Shown here: positions 59,908-64,000 of the stretch, piece after piece
Position numbering within the stretch: position 1 is the stretch's first letter
Layout: every line of letters begins with the position of its first letter
Source: Saxidomus purpurata
Taxonomy: Eukaryota; Mollusca; Bivalvia; Venerida; Veneridae
DNA: 64,000 nucleotides
Assembly (NCBI GenBank): GCA_022818135.1
Contig: JAFMSR010000002.1
Location: 28,093,003 to 28,157,002, forward strand
Reading direction: 5' to 3'
Translations under genes and position numbers: made by a program
Notes under the pieces: generated by a model
Databases searched by the model: none
What the model was told of the DNA's origin: nothing
What the model saw: only the letters and a program-made list of their open reading frames with translations

Positions 59908-62080
59908 AGTCTACACCATGTCAAGTCACCCTCGTCGTGCATCCATTGAATTTGATATTGACTATGGACTCCGATTAATTATCGAATATTTCATGTGATA
60001 TTTGCAAACATCATGATGCAATACTCATCCTTCTCAATTTTCTGAGTTTTAAGTCTTCAATATCATTGCGTTGTTAATATTTTTACAGCTATGTTTACCA
60101 TACTTGGCTAACAACTCGAATCAATAAAACACAAATAAAGCGAAATTGCTATAATAATGTCTGCATTCCTTTATCATACTTCTGTAAATGTATCCCCTCA
60201 AGCTATTGAAGTCTCGCGAGAGCGTTCTATGACGTCAAGAGACTTTTACAATCAAACTGATTGGATCACAAAGATTGCAATCTGTAAATAATTGAAATCG
60301 CCGTCTTTTCCTGCAGCGTAAGTTTACTTCAATTTCATGACAGTCATCCTCATTAACACTGTGCAGACAATGTGTACATTTAAGATTAGGAGAGGAATAC
60401 ATTTGAAAATGTCATTTTTACAGAGGGTTGTGGGTTTTATTACTAGGGGGTAAATGGGGAGGAAGGGACGCATAATTACAATGCTCTGATAAGGAACATG
60501 GCAAGTCTGAACCAATGCACAGATTACAGCGATTGCATTTATGCCATTTATTTCACATTTTTCCGCTGCGATATACTCTTACCCAATATAAACGTTATAA
60601 GTGACATCTTAACTGCGTTCAAAAATATTTACGGATAAAGAAATAACAATTCGCATTTATTACATGAATAGTAAAGCAGCTTAATTCTCAATGCCACTGC
60701 AAAGAAACATTTCCCTACGGTTCATGACATGAGACAGGGTTTAAAATGTCATGTTACATGACTGAGGACCATAAAGTTTCACAAACACCGGTCGGTTAAA
60801 CGAGGATTTGTGACATATAGAAACATTGACATGCTCTTTGGTATTCTTAAAAGCGATCACCAAAAAGCGAGTTTAAAATGTGGTCGCCATATATATATAT
60901 ATCATCATTATTTACATGTATAACCAAAACTTTGGCAACGCCAACATTCTTCAACATAACAATTTTAATTCGCAGTTCAGTCAGTTCCCTCAACAACATC
61001 ATTGGCATGATCAACATCATCACCATTAGCAAATTTGTCGTTGTCATGACTAAAATGACGTCTTCCAAGTTATATAAAAGCAACAATCAGCGTCAGGTAA
61101 GACCCGGCTTCAGCTTAAAAGCATTTTGAAAATTGAACATCTCGCAAACTATAATCTACACCAACTATTAATTTTACCTGCTTTTAAGAGATGTCTGTAA
61201 GAAGTATTTAAAGTCCGTCTTGACTTCACGTGGATTAATAAGATACTTCTGTTTGCAAATGATAAATTAGGGACTGAGTTGTTTTAATGTCATGTGACGT
61301 CATTACGGATAACATGACTTTGAATAATTCACTATGCTGGTCCTGTAATGTGAGCTCTATGAACAGAACAGAACAACAGTTTATGTATATATAATTGTTT
61401 TTATTAAAAAGTTTTAGAAGTCTCTCGTCAACACAGTCATACAGTATCAGTATTTGAAAGTATATATTCACAAAGTTGCTACTTTCAGAGGGTGAGGATT
61501 ACGGAATGCTGACTTCGACAAATATGATCTTGCTGTTGAATTCCGTTCACAAAGAAACTGACCGTAGCTATTTTTGTATCACGCCATTATAAACTGAATC
61601 AACTGATGCAAACTGAAAATGTGTCAAGTGGTTTCAGAGGAGCTATCATTGCTGACGACAGACTACAGGGGAGCGTTCACAAAAAGCGCACTTTGAGAAC
61701 TTCCTGCTAAGGTGAGCTAAATTTCAAATGCACTATGCAAAACAAATTGCTGACCTACATTATAGAAATACATATAATGCACGGTGTATGACAATTTTCT
61801 TTTCCACACATCATCATTTTATATTCAACTAAATACACCTACATATTAATAATTTTGTTACATTTTAACATGCACACATGAGAAATATTTAACGCAAGAA
61901 AGTTTACAATTTTAGATGAAAGTATGGGCATTTATTATCATGATTTCCAAAATGATTGATATGTCTATCACAAAACAGCCTTTGATAAAACAGTTATACA
62001 TGTATATGAGTAGTACATGAAGAATATAAAAGTTTATCAATTCGACTAATAGAGAAAGCGATATTTCTTCGCTGAATAAG
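59908..62080. other. No gene recognised; pearl-like right-end remnant at 61634-61722
   Basis: At 61634-61722 GTGGTTTCAGAGGAGCTATC..GCACTTTGAG..AGGTGAGCTAAA resembles the right end of pearl family 1. At 60886-60905 there is a short TA run. Overlapping low-complexity frames near 60850-61130 are not convincing as genes. Confidence 0.45.
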
Positions 62081-62445
62081 TTAAAGCTGCTCTCTCTCAG
62101 ATATCGTTGAAATTTTTTTTTTAAATTAACATACTTATTCATAAATATAAAACTAAAGGTTAGAATAAAAATATAAGCAAAGATCTAGGTAGGAATTTGC
62201 AGAAATCGATTGAAAATGTCGGTTACACGGCACCACTACACTAAATTTTTATTATCGAAAGTTCAAAAGCAATTGCAACGCTTTTGAATTTGGTAGCGTT
62301 TTTTTTTTTAATTTAGAGATATACGTGACATGAATTTAAACTTGGGCCTTTTTTATATGACTATAATTATGTTCTAAAATACCTTATTTACATACAGTTT
62401 GAGGAACTTTATTTTTTTCCAAAATCTGAGAGCGAGCAACTTTAA
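62081..62445 (+). mobile_element. Inverted-repeat element, family A, full length
   Basis: TTAAAGCTGCTCTCTCTCAG on the left and CTGAGAGCGAGCAACTTTAA on the right, with GATCTAGGTAGGAATTTGC and TGACTATAATTATGTTC inside. Same orientation as 31327. Confidence 0.9.
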
Positions 62446-64000
62446 ATTACAATATAATATGCACGTAACACAGCCTTCAATATCAGTCATAAATAATTTC
62501 CCCCTTTTCACCGTGTAACTCATATGCAACAAACAGTTCAACAAATATCACGATATTTAGATCCAATCAACAAAGGTGGTTGACATTTTCTTTAATTTCT
62601 ATTTTTCAGATACATTAAACCTTGAGCAAATGCCAGTATACTAAATTGTATCATGTATATACCGTACAAGTAAAGTATAAATATCTATACAACAAGGAAA
62701 CATGTGCATGGCCCTGCGATCTTGATGTTGACTTTATCACGCCATTAAAATCATGCACTTGTTCTAATCCGCCACAGTCTATTCATACTGGGTCAGTTGT
62801 TTTATTAAACATAACTTAAAGTCGTTTTAACGATTATTCGTTTCAACTGATGAACAACGATTTTACATTAATATTTTCTCTTTAAAATGACCGTTTGTCT
62901 GGAAGGCGCGTGCAAAAGTCGTCAATGAATCAAAGTGCTGAAGGCACTTACGTTGTTCGGTATACAAAGTAAAATTTATGCAGACAGAACTTTGTTGGTC
63001 ATGTCGTTTTCAATAAAAACTTAAAATATTAATGAAGAGTTTTAATCAAGTATGGACTTAAATGTACTTGTATCAGTTGCCTAGACAGTATTATGTGTCA
63101 AGTGGCAAGGCCAAACAGAAATGTTTCGTGCATACGCCGCTACTCCTCCTTTCTGAGTCGACCTTTTGGAGAAAAGGCGTTACATAGTGATCGCTTTGTC
63201 CGTCGGTCCGTCTGATCGTCAAAATTACTTAACGTTGGCTATAACTTTGCCATTTCTTAAGATTTCTTCATCAAACTTTTAAATTGTATTGCGTTTGACA
63301 AAAGGGTCGTGATGCCGCCAATTTTTGTAGGTCAAGGTCATGTTTGACAGAGTTATGCCCCTTTTTGTACTAAGATTTTGTCGAGCAATTATTTGTTTTT
63401 CTGACAAAGTGTAAGAGGGCGACACAAGTGTTCTACTGAACACCCATCTATTTATTTGGAGTTTCTTCAGTAGATACTTACTGTCTGCTTGCGATAATGG
63501 CTTTAGTGTTTGTAAGCATTTAGAAACTGATTTTAGCTTAGATTAGCATTCTTTGGACACCAAGTACCATGAGCTCATGAACGTGAGGCATAATCTGGTA
63601 ACCATGGACACCCATTTTAAAAAAAGATTTATTTCTGGTCAACTGGCTTTAATTTGCTGAATGATCATTTCCATTAATGCACTCTGAACATAGTCAATTA
63701 AATATTATGCACCACCAGACTTATTAATTACCTTCCAAATAACCATAGACATGCCAACAAACGAGGAGCTTTTTTGAAAGCTATTTATGTGTAAGACAAT
63801 TGGAGCAGGAATGTGATATTAATAGAAACATTTGTTATAAGAAATCAATAATAACGAAAATAATCAATATGACATCATCAATCTTCAGGGTTATGAAATA
63901 ATAAGTGAAAACTACATTGAGTTTGCTGAACACTATTTAAAAAAATAAATAAAACATAAACTGGGAGGCCAAAGTCGGGGCCGGGGCTGCAGCTAAGTTT
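62446..64000. other. No gene recognised; worn pearl-type remnant near 63170-63420
   Basis: GTCCGTCGGTCCGTCTGATCG at 63199, followed by CTATAACTTTGCCATTTCTT and GGTCAAGGTCATGTTTGACAG, resembles a reversed pearl-type end and core of another family. The rest, including the 65-codon frame at 62622, shows nothing I can name. Confidence 0.45.

Noticed and set aside
60847..61129. Overlapping frames on both strands, one rich in Met/Leu
   Set aside because: Low-complexity sequence with no family resemblance; the two frames cannot both be genes and neither is supported.
10414..64000. Upstream phosphodiesterase exons for the first half of GAF-A and the N-terminus
   Set aside because: I looked on the minus strand for LFLVE, GIVG, SKLFDV and VNI.DAY-type motifs and found no convincing match.

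Overview
The window looks like AT-rich nuclear DNA from a marine bivalve mollusc. Three things point there: an intron-rich animal gene on the minus strand, no dense gene packing on either strand, and repeat types typical of bivalves. The main repeats are 1-kb elements with ~145-155 bp core tandem repeats followed by GACGG/CCGTC-rich ends (the 'pearl' / non-autonomous Helentron-like type), tRNA-derived SINEs, non-LTR retrotransposon debris and short TTAA-ended inverted-repeat elements. The species is not determined.

Only one gene is recognisable. Three phase-0 exons on the minus strand (10413-10252, 6414-6325, 854-717) encode 130 contiguous residues of a PDE5/6/11-type cyclic-nucleotide phosphodiesterase. 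They cover the end of GAF-A, the linker and the start of GAF-B. The catalytic domain lies beyond the left edge, and the start of GAF-A and the N-terminus lie to the right but were not found. The introns (5470 and 3837 bp) hold a pearl-like element, an SINE, an inverted-repeat element and two minisatellites.

From 10.4 to 33 kb I see no firm exon. The stretch holds a diverged direct duplication (about 11-13.4 kb against 14.4-16.3 kb), a 28-bp minisatellite array interrupted by about 0.8 kb of other sequence, a 108-codon unrecognised ORF at 19.5-19.8 kb, a 20-G run, pearl-like elements and a 33-bp minisatellite at 32.1-32.7 kb. From 33.2 to 40.9 kb there is a second duplication of about 4 kb units. 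One block is inverted and carries a small ORF conserved in both copies.

From 41 to 53 kb there are two non-LTR retrotransposon remnants on the minus strand and a third diverged duplication (45.3-46.2 kb against 51.2-53.0 kb). From 54.5 to 60 kb there is a pile-up of mobile elements: two pearl-like elements abut exactly, and another is nested inside an inverted-repeat element. A 123-codon ORF at 57.0-57.4 kb is unrecognised. The last 4 kb hold one more inverted-repeat element and weak remnants.

The genes do not form a pathway or operon. The window is essentially part of one signalling gene plus a repeat-rich neighbourhood. Identities and copy numbers are judged by eye; no search or alignment program was run.
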